From: Deltaproteobacteria bacterium HGW-Deltaproteobacteria-18
GTDB taxonomy: Bacteria > Desulfobacterota > Desulfovibrionia > Desulfovibrionales > Desulfomicrobiaceae
Reading direction: 5' to 3'
Length of the DNA stretch: 64,000 nt
Assembly: GCA_002841885.1 (NCBI GenBank)
Contig: PHBE01000002.1
Location: forward strand, 62,001 to 126,000
Positions 27,627 to 35,788 of the stretch are shown here, in pieces; the first letter of the stretch is position 1, and every line of letters begins with the position of its first letter. The notes under the pieces are model-generated. The model was not told the DNA's origin, searched no databases, and saw nothing but the letters and a program-made list of their open reading frames with translations. The position numbers were made by a program, and so were the translations under genes.

Positions 27627-28906
27627 CTCTCCTTCTTTTCGGACTCTTCGCGGTCATGATGCTCATCGGCGTACCGTTGGCCACGGCCATGGGCCTGTCC
27701 GGCGCCATGGCCATCGCCGCCGCAAAGCTGGGCCTCCTGTCCGTGCCCATCAGCGTCTACACCGGCGTGGCCAAGTACCCGCTGCTGGCGATCCCAATGT
27801 TCGTCTTCGCGGGCATGGTCTTCGAGCGCTCGGGCGTGGCCCTGCGGCTGGTCAACTTCACCGTGGCCCTGGTCGGCCCCCTGCGCGGCGGCCTGGCCAT
27901 CGCGGCCATCATGGTCTGCATGGTCCTGGGCGGCATCTCCGGATCCGGTCCGGCCGACGCCGCGGCCGTGGCCATGGTCATGATCCCCGGCATGGCCGCC
28001 GCCGGCTATCCCAAGGCCTTCTCGTCGAGCCTCATTGCCGCCGCCGGCTCCACGGCCATCCTCATCCCGCCGTCCATCGCCTTCATTCTCTACAGCGTGC
28101 TCGTGCCCCAGGCCTCGGTGCCGGCCCTGTTCGCCGCCGGCCTCATCCCCGGCTTTCTGGCCGGCCTGGCCCTGGTCATCCCGGCCTGGGCCCTGTCCGT
28201 ACGCCACGGCTTCGGCCTTGTGGACGAGGGCGCGTCCTGCGGCAGCATCCTCATCGCCTTCAAGGAGGCCATCTGGGGCCTGCTCGCGCCGGCCATCATC
28301 CTGGGCGGCATCCGCTCGGGCTATTTCACGCCCACCGAGGCCGCCGTGGCAGCGGTCTTCTACGGTCTGTTCGTCGGCTTCTTCATCTACCGCACCCTGA
28401 CCCTGCGCAGCATGTACGATTTGCTGGTGGAGTCGGCCGAAGTGTCGGCCGTGGTCATGCTCATCATCGCCCTGTCCTCGGTCTTCGCCTGGGCCGGAAG
28501 CACGCTGGGGGCCTTCGAGGCCATGGGCAACGCCCTCATCGGCTTCTCCTCCAACGAAAACGTCACCCTGCTGGCCGTGACGCTGGTGCTGGTCATCGCC
28601 GGCATGTTCCTGGACGGCGTGTCCATCCTGTTCATTTTCATCCCCATCCTGCTGCCCGTCATGAGCCATTTCGGCTGGAACGCCGTGTGGTTCGGCGTGA
28701 TCATGACCATGAGCCTGGCCATCGGGCAGTTCACGCCGCCCCTGGCCCTGAACCTCATGGTCACAACGCGCATCGCGGACATCAGCATCGAGGAGACCGT
28801 GCCCTGGGTGATGTGGTTCGTGCTGGCCATGACCATCGCCATGCTGCTGGTGCTCTTCGTGCCGCAACTGGCGCTGATGGTGCCGGGATATCTGGGGTAT
28901 CTGTAA
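27623..28906 (+). CDS. dctM: TRAP transporter large permease, DctM family
   Basis: A 427-residue inner-membrane transporter with about 12 helices. Characteristic segments are FAGMVFERSGVALRLVNF, GGISGSGPADAAAVAMVMIPGM, PPSIAFILYSVL, and the C-terminal half repeat with GQFTPPLALNLMV. It couples substrate uptake to a Na+ gradient in studied members. It starts within the dctQ stop. The last gene of the dctPQM operon. Confidence 0.94.
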   Translation: MTLLLFGLFAVMMLIGVPLATAMGLSGAMAIAAAKLGLLSVPISVYTGVAKYPLLAIPMFVFAGMVFERSGVALRLVNFTVALVGPLRGGLAIAAIMVCMVLGGISGSGPADAAAVAMVMIPGMAAAGYPKAFSSSLIAAAGSTAILIPPSIAFILYSVLVPQASVPALFAAGLIPGFLAGLALVIPAWALSVRHGFGLVDEGASCGSILIAFKEAIWGLLAPAIILGGIRSGYFTPTEAAVAAVFYGLFVGFFIYRTLTLRSMYDLLVESAEVSAVVMLIIALSSVFAWAGSTLGAFEAMGNALIGFSSNENVTLLAVTLVLVIAGMFLDGVSILFIFIPILLPVMSHFGWNAVWFGVIMTMSLAIGQFTPPLALNLMVTTRIADISIEETVPWVMWFVLAMTIAMLLVLFVPQLALMVPGYLGYL

Positions 28907-29167
28907 CGGGGAATGCCGGAGTAATGACGCCGCCCTGCGCGGGGAGAGGTCTGCAGAGAACCCCATGAACCGGCTCCAGCGAGGACGCTGAGCGAGCTCA
29001 CGCCCTCCGGTCCGTAAATGTTGTGCATGACTGACGTTTAGAACATGTGCTAGCGTCCAAATCGAATTGCCGAGATTCGCGCAAGCGCCACGCTGAAGGA
29101 CACAGCTCCCTTGTGAAACGGCGGGCATCGGGAATCTGCACCTCAACCGCAACGCTCCAACGGACAC

Positions 29168-31363
29168 ATGAACGAAACCGCCCAGTCAAACGCACTGTCA
29201 AAGAAATTCGGCACCTTCGGCGGCGTCTTCACGCCAAGCCTGCTGACCATCCTCGGCGTGATCATGTTCCTGCGCTTCGCCACCGTGGTGGGTTACGCGG
29301 GACTCTGGAACACGCTGGCCATCCTGGCCGGAGCCAAGGCCATCTCCGTCATCACGGGCATGTCCATCAGTTCCGTGGCGACCAACATGCGCGTCCGTGG
29401 CGGCGGGGCCTACTTCCTCATCAGCCGCAGCCTCGGCGTCGAGTTTGGCGGCGTCATCGCTGTCTTCTTCTACGTGGCCCAAGCCGTGGCCGTGACCCTG
29501 TATGTCGTGGGCTTCACTGAAGCGCTCTTCTCGGCCTTCCCGGACCTGCCCCTGACCTTCAGCGCCGTGGCGACCATCACCAACTGCCTGGTCTTTGCCA
29601 GCGTCTACATCGGGGCGGGCTGGACCATCCGCCTGCAGTACGCGATCCTGGCCGTGCTTCTGGTTTCCGTAGCCTCCTTTCTGGCGGGCGCGCTGGACGC
29701 CGGGTCGCTGCAGACGCTGCAAGGCAACCTGAGCCCGAATTGGCAGCCCGGGTACACCTTCTTTCCCGTCTTCGCCCTCTTCTTCCCTGCCGTCACGGGC
29801 ATCATGGCCGGCGTGAACATGTCCGGGGATCTGCAGAACCCCAGCGCATCCATCCCACGCGGCACCTTCCTGAGCATCTTCGTCTCGGCCGCCATCTACC
29901 TCGGCATCGCCGTGGCTCTGGCAGCCAGCACGCCGCGCCATGAACTGCTCGGTGACGGATTCGTCATGCAGGAGCGTGCCATCTGGCCCGCCCTGGTTTA
30001 CGCCGGGGTCATCTGCGCCACCCTGTCCTCGGCCCTGGGCAGCATGATGGGCGCACCACGCATCCTGCAGGCCTTCGCCCGCGACAACGTCTTCCGCAGG
30101 CTGCGCTGGTTCGGCCAAGGCAGCGGATCAGCGGGCGAGCCGCGCCGCGCCATCGTGCTGACCTTCCTGATCTCACAGGCCGGGGTCCTGGCCGGGGACC
30201 TGGATACGATCGCACCCGTCATCACCATGTTCTTCCTGCTGACCTACGGCACCATGAATCTGGCCTGCTTCTACGAAGGCTTCATCAGGAACCCGAGCTT
30301 CCGGCCCACATTCCGTTTCAACCACTGGTCCGTATCGCTGCTGGGAGCGGTCGGCTGCCTGGGGGTGATGGTGCTCATCGCTCCCGCATGGGCAGTGGTG
30401 TCCATGGCGCTGGCCGGAATCCTCTACTACGTCATCGCCCGGGCCGAAATCCAGGTCAGGTGGGGCGACGTGGACAGCGGCCTGGCCTACCATCAGGCCC
30501 GCAAGGCCCTGCTCAAGCTGGAAAGGGAACGCTACCACCCCAAGAACTGGAGGCCGTCCATCCTTGTTCTGGCCGGTGCCGGGAAAAGCCGGCTACACCT
30601 GTGCGAGTACGCCTGCTGGCTGACGGCCGGACGCGGCGTGGTCTCCGTGGGACAGGTCATCCACGGGGAGCTTGAGGAATTCCTCGAACGCAGGAACGAT
30701 GCGGAGGCCATCATGCGCGCCTTTCTGCAAAAGGAGGAGTTCCCGGCCTTCCCCGTGGTCGTAGTCGAGGAAACGGTCCACGGAGCCGTCAAGGCCCTGC
30801 TGCAATGCCACGGGCTGGGCGGTATGCGGCCCAACACCGTCATGCTTGGCTGGAGTTCGGACCCCGAGAACGCCGGCGTCTTCGCGGCGACCCTGGACAT
30901 CGCCAGGCGCATGAAGCGCAGCCTGCTCATCGTGGCCAGCGGTCAGGAGGAACGGACCGAGGCCATCGAAGGAAACGTGAACATCTGGTGGAGCGACAAG
31001 AAGAGCGGCGCCCTCATGCTTCTGCTGGCCTACCTGCTGAAAACCAACGGCCTGTGGAAAGACCAGCCCCTGCGCGTCATCCGCCCGGTGCCGCGCAAGG
31101 CCGACGCGGAGAACATCGAAACCGAGATGCGGGAGCTGCTCGCCAATGCCCGCATCGCCGCCGAAATCATCGTTGTCCCAACGGACACGCCCCTCGAAGC
31201 CGTGCGCGAGGCCATGGAACCCTCGGCCGTCCTTTTTGCCGGCTTCGAACCGCCCGAGGAAAACATGGTCAGGGAGATCAACGCTCGGCTCCAGCCCGTC
31301 TCGGACCTGCCTGGGGATATCATCCTGGTCTACAACGCGGGGGATGTGTCTCTCAGCGCGTAA
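29168..31363 (+). CDS. APC-superfamily permease with SLC12/cation-chloride-cotransporter-like architecture
   Basis: A 731-residue membrane protein. The N-terminal 450 residues form about 12 helices in the APC fold, starting FGTFGGVFTPSLLTILGVIMFLR, a start typical of the SLC12 group, with the helix-6-like FALFFPAVTGIMAGVNMSGDLQNP. The 280-residue soluble C-terminal domain (RPSILVLAGAGKSRLHLCEYACWLT... to NMVREINARLQ) resembles the SLC12 cytosolic domain. It probably transports cations with chloride or amino acids; the substrate cannot be fixed. It is monocistronic, with 261 bases before it holding no gene. Confidence 0.82.
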   Translation: MNETAQSNALSKKFGTFGGVFTPSLLTILGVIMFLRFATVVGYAGLWNTLAILAGAKAISVITGMSISSVATNMRVRGGGAYFLISRSLGVEFGGVIAVFFYVAQAVAVTLYVVGFTEALFSAFPDLPLTFSAVATITNCLVFASVYIGAGWTIRLQYAILAVLLVSVASFLAGALDAGSLQTLQGNLSPNWQPGYTFFPVFALFFPAVTGIMAGVNMSGDLQNPSASIPRGTFLSIFVSAAIYLGIAVALAASTPRHELLGDGFVMQERAIWPALVYAGVICATLSSALGSMMGAPRILQAFARDNVFRRLRWFGQGSGSAGEPRRAIVLTFLISQAGVLAGDLDTIAPVITMFFLLTYGTMNLACFYEGFIRNPSFRPTFRFNHWSVSLLGAVGCLGVMVLIAPAWAVVSMALAGILYYVIARAEIQVRWGDVDSGLAYHQARKALLKLERERYHPKNWRPSILVLAGAGKSRLHLCEYACWLTAGRGVVSVGQVIHGELEEFLERRNDAEAIMRAFLQKEEFPAFPVVVVEETVHGAVKALLQCHGLGGMRPNTVMLGWSSDPENAGVFAATLDIARRMKRSLLIVASGQEERTEAIEGNVNIWWSDKKSGALMLLLAYLLKTNGLWKDQPLRVIRPVPRKADAENIETEMRELLANARIAAEIIVVPTDTPLEAVREAMEPSAVLFAGFEPPEENMVREINARLQPVSDLPGDIILVYNAGDVSLSA

Positions 31364-31700
31364 GCCTCGACCGCTCAAGAGACCCGGCTTTTGTCGTCCG
31401 GCAGAAGCATCCGCTACCCGGCCGCCGTGTTTCGCCTTTCCGCCCCGTCACGGTCCCGCAAGATTTCACTGTCGGCGTGGACTTGTGGCGGCCGACGATC
31501 CGCACCCATGTCAGCTCCTTCCATTGGTCCAACCCATCTTGTCCACTCCCGAATCAAGCTATAACATAGCATTCTTTTTCCGAATCTTATTTAAATCGTG
31601 CATACCATCGCATGTCTGAATTTGTGTTGAAAAAATGAATATAATGATTTATAAATTCATAATATATCGAATAATCATCACCTTATTTTGCACAAGTTGA
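31364..31700. other. 337-base intergenic region with AT-rich promoter zone
   Basis: The first half is ordinary GC-rich DNA. The second half (about 31555-31700) is markedly AT-rich and contains a perfect TATAAT (31640-31645), a plausible -10 for the exported-protein cluster that follows. No clear -35 at standard spacing. Confidence 0.4.
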
Positions 31701-32351
31701 ATGGGAAAACGGCACATGAAACAGTCAGTGAAATACAAATATTTCATACTGCTTGGGCTATTTTGTCTTATGACAGCCCTGCCGTTACCTGCACCGGCGA
31801 CAGAGATGGCCGAGGTGATCGATGAACTGATTTCTGAAGCGGAAAGAAACCCCACCGATGCCAAGGCCCGCAAACAGGCGGGCATGGCCTATCTCTTCCT
31901 CGCCAGACAAATGGAAGACAATCCCGCCCGCATCGTCTTCGGCACCATGGCCGACTTCCACCTCGACGTGGCGGCGCATCTCAACCCGTACGACGACGCG
32001 ACCCTGGAGAGTCTGGCCGAGACCTCCATACTCCTGATGGCGCCGCACAAGGCGGCCACCGTCTATGAAACACTCGTTGCCCGGCAGACCGATCCTGCCG
32101 AAGGCAGATACCTCGTGCCGCTGCACACCTGCTACCAGTGGCTCAGGGACCCGTGGCGCGGGATCGACTTCTACCAGGAACAGCTCGAAAGAATGCCGGA
32201 GTGGCCCCAGATGAGGTTCCTGCTGGCCATGCTGCTACTCGAACTGGACAGGTCCGAAGCCCTGGACATCATCGCAGACCTGTACGAATCCCCTTCCACC
32301 CCCCAGGCTCTCAAGGCCACCATTCGGGCCGCCGTGAAGGGTGGCCTGTGA
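31701..32351 (+). CDS. Exported tetratricopeptide-like protein, first gene of a secreted-protein block
   Basis: A 216-residue protein with an N-terminal signal sequence (hydrophobic FILLGLFCLMTALPLPAPA) and then alpha-helical repeats of TPR character (ISEAERNPTDAKARKQAGMAYLFLARQ; later YQEQLERMPEWPQMRFLLAMLLLEL). ATG at 31701 or 31716 are both possible; the second begins the signal peptide more typically. Its stop overlaps the GTG start of the next gene, so the two are translationally coupled. It is probably a periplasmic scaffold for its neighbour (inference). Confidence 0.7.
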   Translation: MGKRHMKQSVKYKYFILLGLFCLMTALPLPAPATEMAEVIDELISEAERNPTDAKARKQAGMAYLFLARQMEDNPARIVFGTMADFHLDVAAHLNPYDDATLESLAETSILLMAPHKAATVYETLVARQTDPAEGRYLVPLHTCYQWLRDPWRGIDFYQEQLERMPEWPQMRFLLAMLLLELDRSEALDIIADLYESPSTPQALKATIRAAVKGGL

Positions 32352-34672
32352 AGCGGCTCCTGATCTTCCTGATGGCCGCCCTGCTGTTCGTCGGCGCGGC
32401 ACAGGCCGCACCCGTCGACTATTTCGCGGAGAAAGAAGCCCTCTGGGAACGCTGGTCAAAGGTCATGCACCGCTACCCTGAGGGGCCGAAACGCACGGCT
32501 GCGTTTCATCGCTATATCACCGAACCCCTGGAAAGACTGGACCCGGGACGCATTCAGGACGTCAAAACGCTCTGCCAGGATGCCGGCGTGCCCTACAACG
32601 ACAATTTCTTTTCGGCCGGTTCACCTCCCGGCAGCAAAGATTTCAAGCCAGGCGGCGACGTGGACGCGCAGGCGCCGACGATACGCCAATTTTACCGGAT
32701 GCGGGATGCGGCGACCAAGCGTGGCCTGAAAACGGTCGACAATGGCAACTCCTTCACCGTCCCCAGCCACGAGTTGACGGTCCACATGAAGCCCTCGGAC
32801 TTCGAAAACCCCACCGGCAGGGGTGGATACGAAGCTGCGATCATGAACGACCCCGAAAACGCAGAGCGCGTGGCCCAGACCGGATCGACCTCCATCCCCC
32901 TTCCCGGCGGGGCGGTGCGACTGCAGCGCAACCTCATGAGCACGCCCGTGACTGCGGCCAGCGACTACTTCAAAAAGGCCCACGAAGCCAGGGAGTTCCT
33001 CGAGGGCGCACACGTATCACGCCAGCGGGTCATCGAATCCCTGAATTTCAGCAACAAGGCGGCCTACAAGATGGCTGGCGAAATGCGCATGGGCGGCCTG
33101 AACCCGGGCATGGCCATCCACCGCAAGACCCTGGCCGAACTTGATGCGGAACTGGGCAACCGCGTCGGCAAGGAGGCAGTGGATTACGCTCGCAAGGTCA
33201 ACGACCGCGCCTTCCAGCGCCTGAACAAAATGACGGATATTGCCGCACGGCAGAGCGCCAGGGATTTCGCTGCGCTCAAAAACCAAATCGTCACGGCCGA
33301 AAAAAGCGGCGACATCCGCAAAGCCATAGCCCTGCGCCAGCAGCTCAACAACACGCGGCAACAGGTGCAGCGAGTGGCCGAAATGTCGAACAAGCGCGGC
33401 CTTGTCAGTCGTGTCGTCGACGGCGTGGACGACGCTGCGGACGCGGGGGGCAGAGGGTCGAGGTTCCTGAAGGGCGCGTCCGAAAGGCTGGGGAAGGTTA
33501 CGCCCGCCTTGAAAAGGCTGGGCGGAAAGCTGCTCAAGGGACTTGGCTACGCGGCCAGGCTGGCGCAGCTCTATGCCTTCAAAAAGGAATACGATGCGGC
33601 TGTCGCGCGGGAAGAGGAGTGGGCCGCACGGATCGGGCGTGATCCGTCCACGGGCGGCATCGCCAAGGAATTTCTGTTCGGCGCCCTGGGCTTCAACCAG
33701 GCCAAGGAGCGCACCGACGCGGCCATGGAGCAGATGGGCAAGGACAAGGACATGCTCAGTTGGGAGTACCTCAAAATTTTCTTGGCTGTTGAGGCGTATC
33801 AGGTCCTGGATGCGATCAAGCCTTCCGGAGGCAGCGATCCCGGCACACGCATGGTGGTCTATCTGCAACAGAATCCGGAATTCGCCAGAAAACTGCTGGG
33901 CAGAGAAATACACACCGTACCCGGCACGCCCCTGATCATCCCGGTGCCGCCAGAGGACGGACCTAAAGCCGTCGCAAAGGGCAAGGACAAAACCCCTGAA
34001 TCCCCGCCCACCAACCTTCCTCCCGCTTTCGGCTCCACAGCCAACGGTACTGATGATTCCGGAAAAGAAGGAAACATGGCAGACGCCAAGGCCCCCGAAC
34101 CAGTTCCCGAACCGGCTCCCGAACCGAAGGCTGAACCCGCTCCCCTGCCGGAGCCCAAGCCAACCCCCCACCGGGAAACGGCGACGGACGCGGACGAAGC
34201 CACTTTCAATCCGGCCCGGGATTACACCATCGTGGCCATCGCCCTGGAGACCGAACTGAGGGTCTGCAAAACCGGGGGCAACACTTCCGAGACTTTAGAA
34301 GGGGTCAAACTCGGCTCCCTGTCGGTCATCGTGCGCCAGGACGGCCGCGACATGATCATCGCAGATCACCGAGCCAGGGACATCTTGGTCAAGGAAGGCC
34401 TCGTTCGCATCGTGCCCCTGTGCGGCTACGTGACCACGGCCAAATACCGCGACTTCGGCCCCGGCATCACCCAGGGCGGCGAGCCCGACCAGACCATGAG
34501 CCACGACGAGTGCATGGAAAAGTACTGTCCAGGCTGCGCGCAATTCTCCATCCTGGGGACCGGCTTCGGATACTCCCATTCGGCAGAAGCCGTTGGCGAC
34601 ACGCCTGACACCTACTGCGCCGACTGCCTGGAGGAAAACAGGGCGCGCATCAACGCCTGCGCAGGATTTTAG
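32348..34672 (+). CDS. Large exported protein of unknown function, Pro-rich linker and Cys-rich tail
   Basis: A 774-residue protein with signal peptide MKRLLIFLMAALLFVGAAQA (GTG start overlapping the previous stop). Residues about 20-250 contain an unrecognised globular region with GNSFTVPSHELTVHMKPSDF. Residues 250-510 are mostly helical and charged. A stretch about 540-620 is low-complexity with repeated PEP-type motifs (PEPVPEPAPEPKAEPAP). The last 140 residues hold eight cysteines, including CxxxxCxxC (CMEKYCPGC) and CADC, suggesting disulfides or a metal site. No family is recognised. It sits between the TPR protein and two further exported proteins. Confidence 0.75.
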   Translation: MKRLLIFLMAALLFVGAAQAAPVDYFAEKEALWERWSKVMHRYPEGPKRTAAFHRYITEPLERLDPGRIQDVKTLCQDAGVPYNDNFFSAGSPPGSKDFKPGGDVDAQAPTIRQFYRMRDAATKRGLKTVDNGNSFTVPSHELTVHMKPSDFENPTGRGGYEAAIMNDPENAERVAQTGSTSIPLPGGAVRLQRNLMSTPVTAASDYFKKAHEAREFLEGAHVSRQRVIESLNFSNKAAYKMAGEMRMGGLNPGMAIHRKTLAELDAELGNRVGKEAVDYARKVNDRAFQRLNKMTDIAARQSARDFAALKNQIVTAEKSGDIRKAIALRQQLNNTRQQVQRVAEMSNKRGLVSRVVDGVDDAADAGGRGSRFLKGASERLGKVTPALKRLGGKLLKGLGYAARLAQLYAFKKEYDAAVAREEEWAARIGRDPSTGGIAKEFLFGALGFNQAKERTDAAMEQMGKDKDMLSWEYLKIFLAVEAYQVLDAIKPSGGSDPGTRMVVYLQQNPEFARKLLGREIHTVPGTPLIIPVPPEDGPKAVAKGKDKTPESPPTNLPPAFGSTANGTDDSGKEGNMADAKAPEPVPEPAPEPKAEPAPLPEPKPTPHRETATDADEATFNPARDYTIVAIALETELRVCKTGGNTSETLEGVKLGSLSVIVRQDGRDMIIADHRARDILVKEGLVRIVPLCGYVTTAKYRDFGPGITQGGEPDQTMSHDECMEKYCPGCAQFSILGTGFGYSHSAEAVGDTPDTYCADCLEENRARINACAGF

Positions 34673-34934
34673 GCACTTCCCAATGACACTCAGCTTCTTC
34701 CACGGCTTTTTGCAGGAGTGTCAGGCATACCAAAAACACGATCGCAATACTCTTCACGACACCTGCAAAACCTCATCGGACTTCGCTGGCACATCATGAA
34801 TATCCATGATGCCCGACACTCTCCGGTTTGCCGGAGGATTCCGCGGTCCTAGCGCGACACAAACGAAAACTATTTTTTTTAGAGCGTTTAAGGTATGGCC
34901 CTGTGGAAACTAAAGGGCTTGGGAGAGGCAAACT

Positions 34935-35774
34935 ATGTCGACTTTGCATACGTTGAGAAGGGCTGCGGCGGTGTTGATTGGCGCCGTTTTCTTCCTGGTG
35001 TGCCCGCTGACGGATTCGGCCCGGTGCGCGCCGGATTCCGCCGGGCAGGAAATTCGTGCACTGGAGCAGGAGGGCAAGCTCACCGTCCGGGCCCTGCGCG
35101 GCTGGAGCATGCTGCCTGCCCCGTTCATGCAGCTCGCCCTGTCGCTTCATGGCAGCGGAATCGACATTCTCGGGGCGGACCTCCAGGAAATCGAGGCCCT
35201 GGCGCACAAGGCCAAGAGCGCAGACGCCGGAGCCCTGGCCGGGCATGCAGACACCCTGGGGAAGCTGGCCGAATACATGAAGGAATTCGCGGCCCGGCAG
35301 GCAGACGCCCGCGCCGCGGCCAGCCCCGGCAAGGCGGATCACGGCGGCGGGCCGCAGGAGGCCCGGAAGGTCTCGTTGCCTCTTGCGACGCCTGTGCAGG
35401 ACTCCGACCTGCTCGGCACGGACGAGTACGACTGGCGCAGCACCCCGGACCTGCAGGCCGAGAAGCAGGCCATCGGACAGCGGCAGAATGATTTCCGGCA
35501 GGCCATGGACCGCAAGGACATACCGGGGGCGACAGCCCTCATCGCCGAGGACCGACGCGACGTGTACGCGGCGCTTTTCACCTCGAACCCCGACGCCATG
35601 CCTTCCTTCGGCGCCCTGTTCGAATCGGCCGAAATCACCTTCCTGAGCCCTCCCGCCGAGCCCGAGCAGGACGTGACGCTCAGGACCGCCGAGTATGCAT
35701 TGGATCTGGACGGGTTCACCTTCTATGTACGGTGGATGAAAGATGGCGACACCTGGTTTTTGGCCGACTTCTAA
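34935..35774 (+). CDS. Exported protein of unknown function
   Basis: A 279-residue protein with a signal peptide (RRAAAVLIGAVFFLVCPL, cleaved near SARCAP). The mature part has a helical Ala-rich region and a C-terminal alpha/beta-looking region with VTLRTAEYALDLDGFTFYVRWMKDGDTWFLADF, which resembles the closing strands of NTF2/SnoaL-like stress-response folds. That resemblance is only visual. GGGAGAGG precedes the start. It ends 14 bases before the phospholipase-like gene and the two appear co-transcribed. Confidence 0.72.
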   Translation: MSTLHTLRRAAAVLIGAVFFLVCPLTDSARCAPDSAGQEIRALEQEGKLTVRALRGWSMLPAPFMQLALSLHGSGIDILGADLQEIEALAHKAKSADAGALAGHADTLGKLAEYMKEFAARQADARAAASPGKADHGGGPQEARKVSLPLATPVQDSDLLGTDEYDWRSTPDLQAEKQAIGQRQNDFRQAMDRKDIPGATALIAEDRRDVYAALFTSNPDAMPSFGALFESAEITFLSPPAEPEQDVTLRTAEYALDLDGFTFYVRWMKDGDTWFLADF

Positions 35775-35788
35775 AAAGGGGCTTGATC

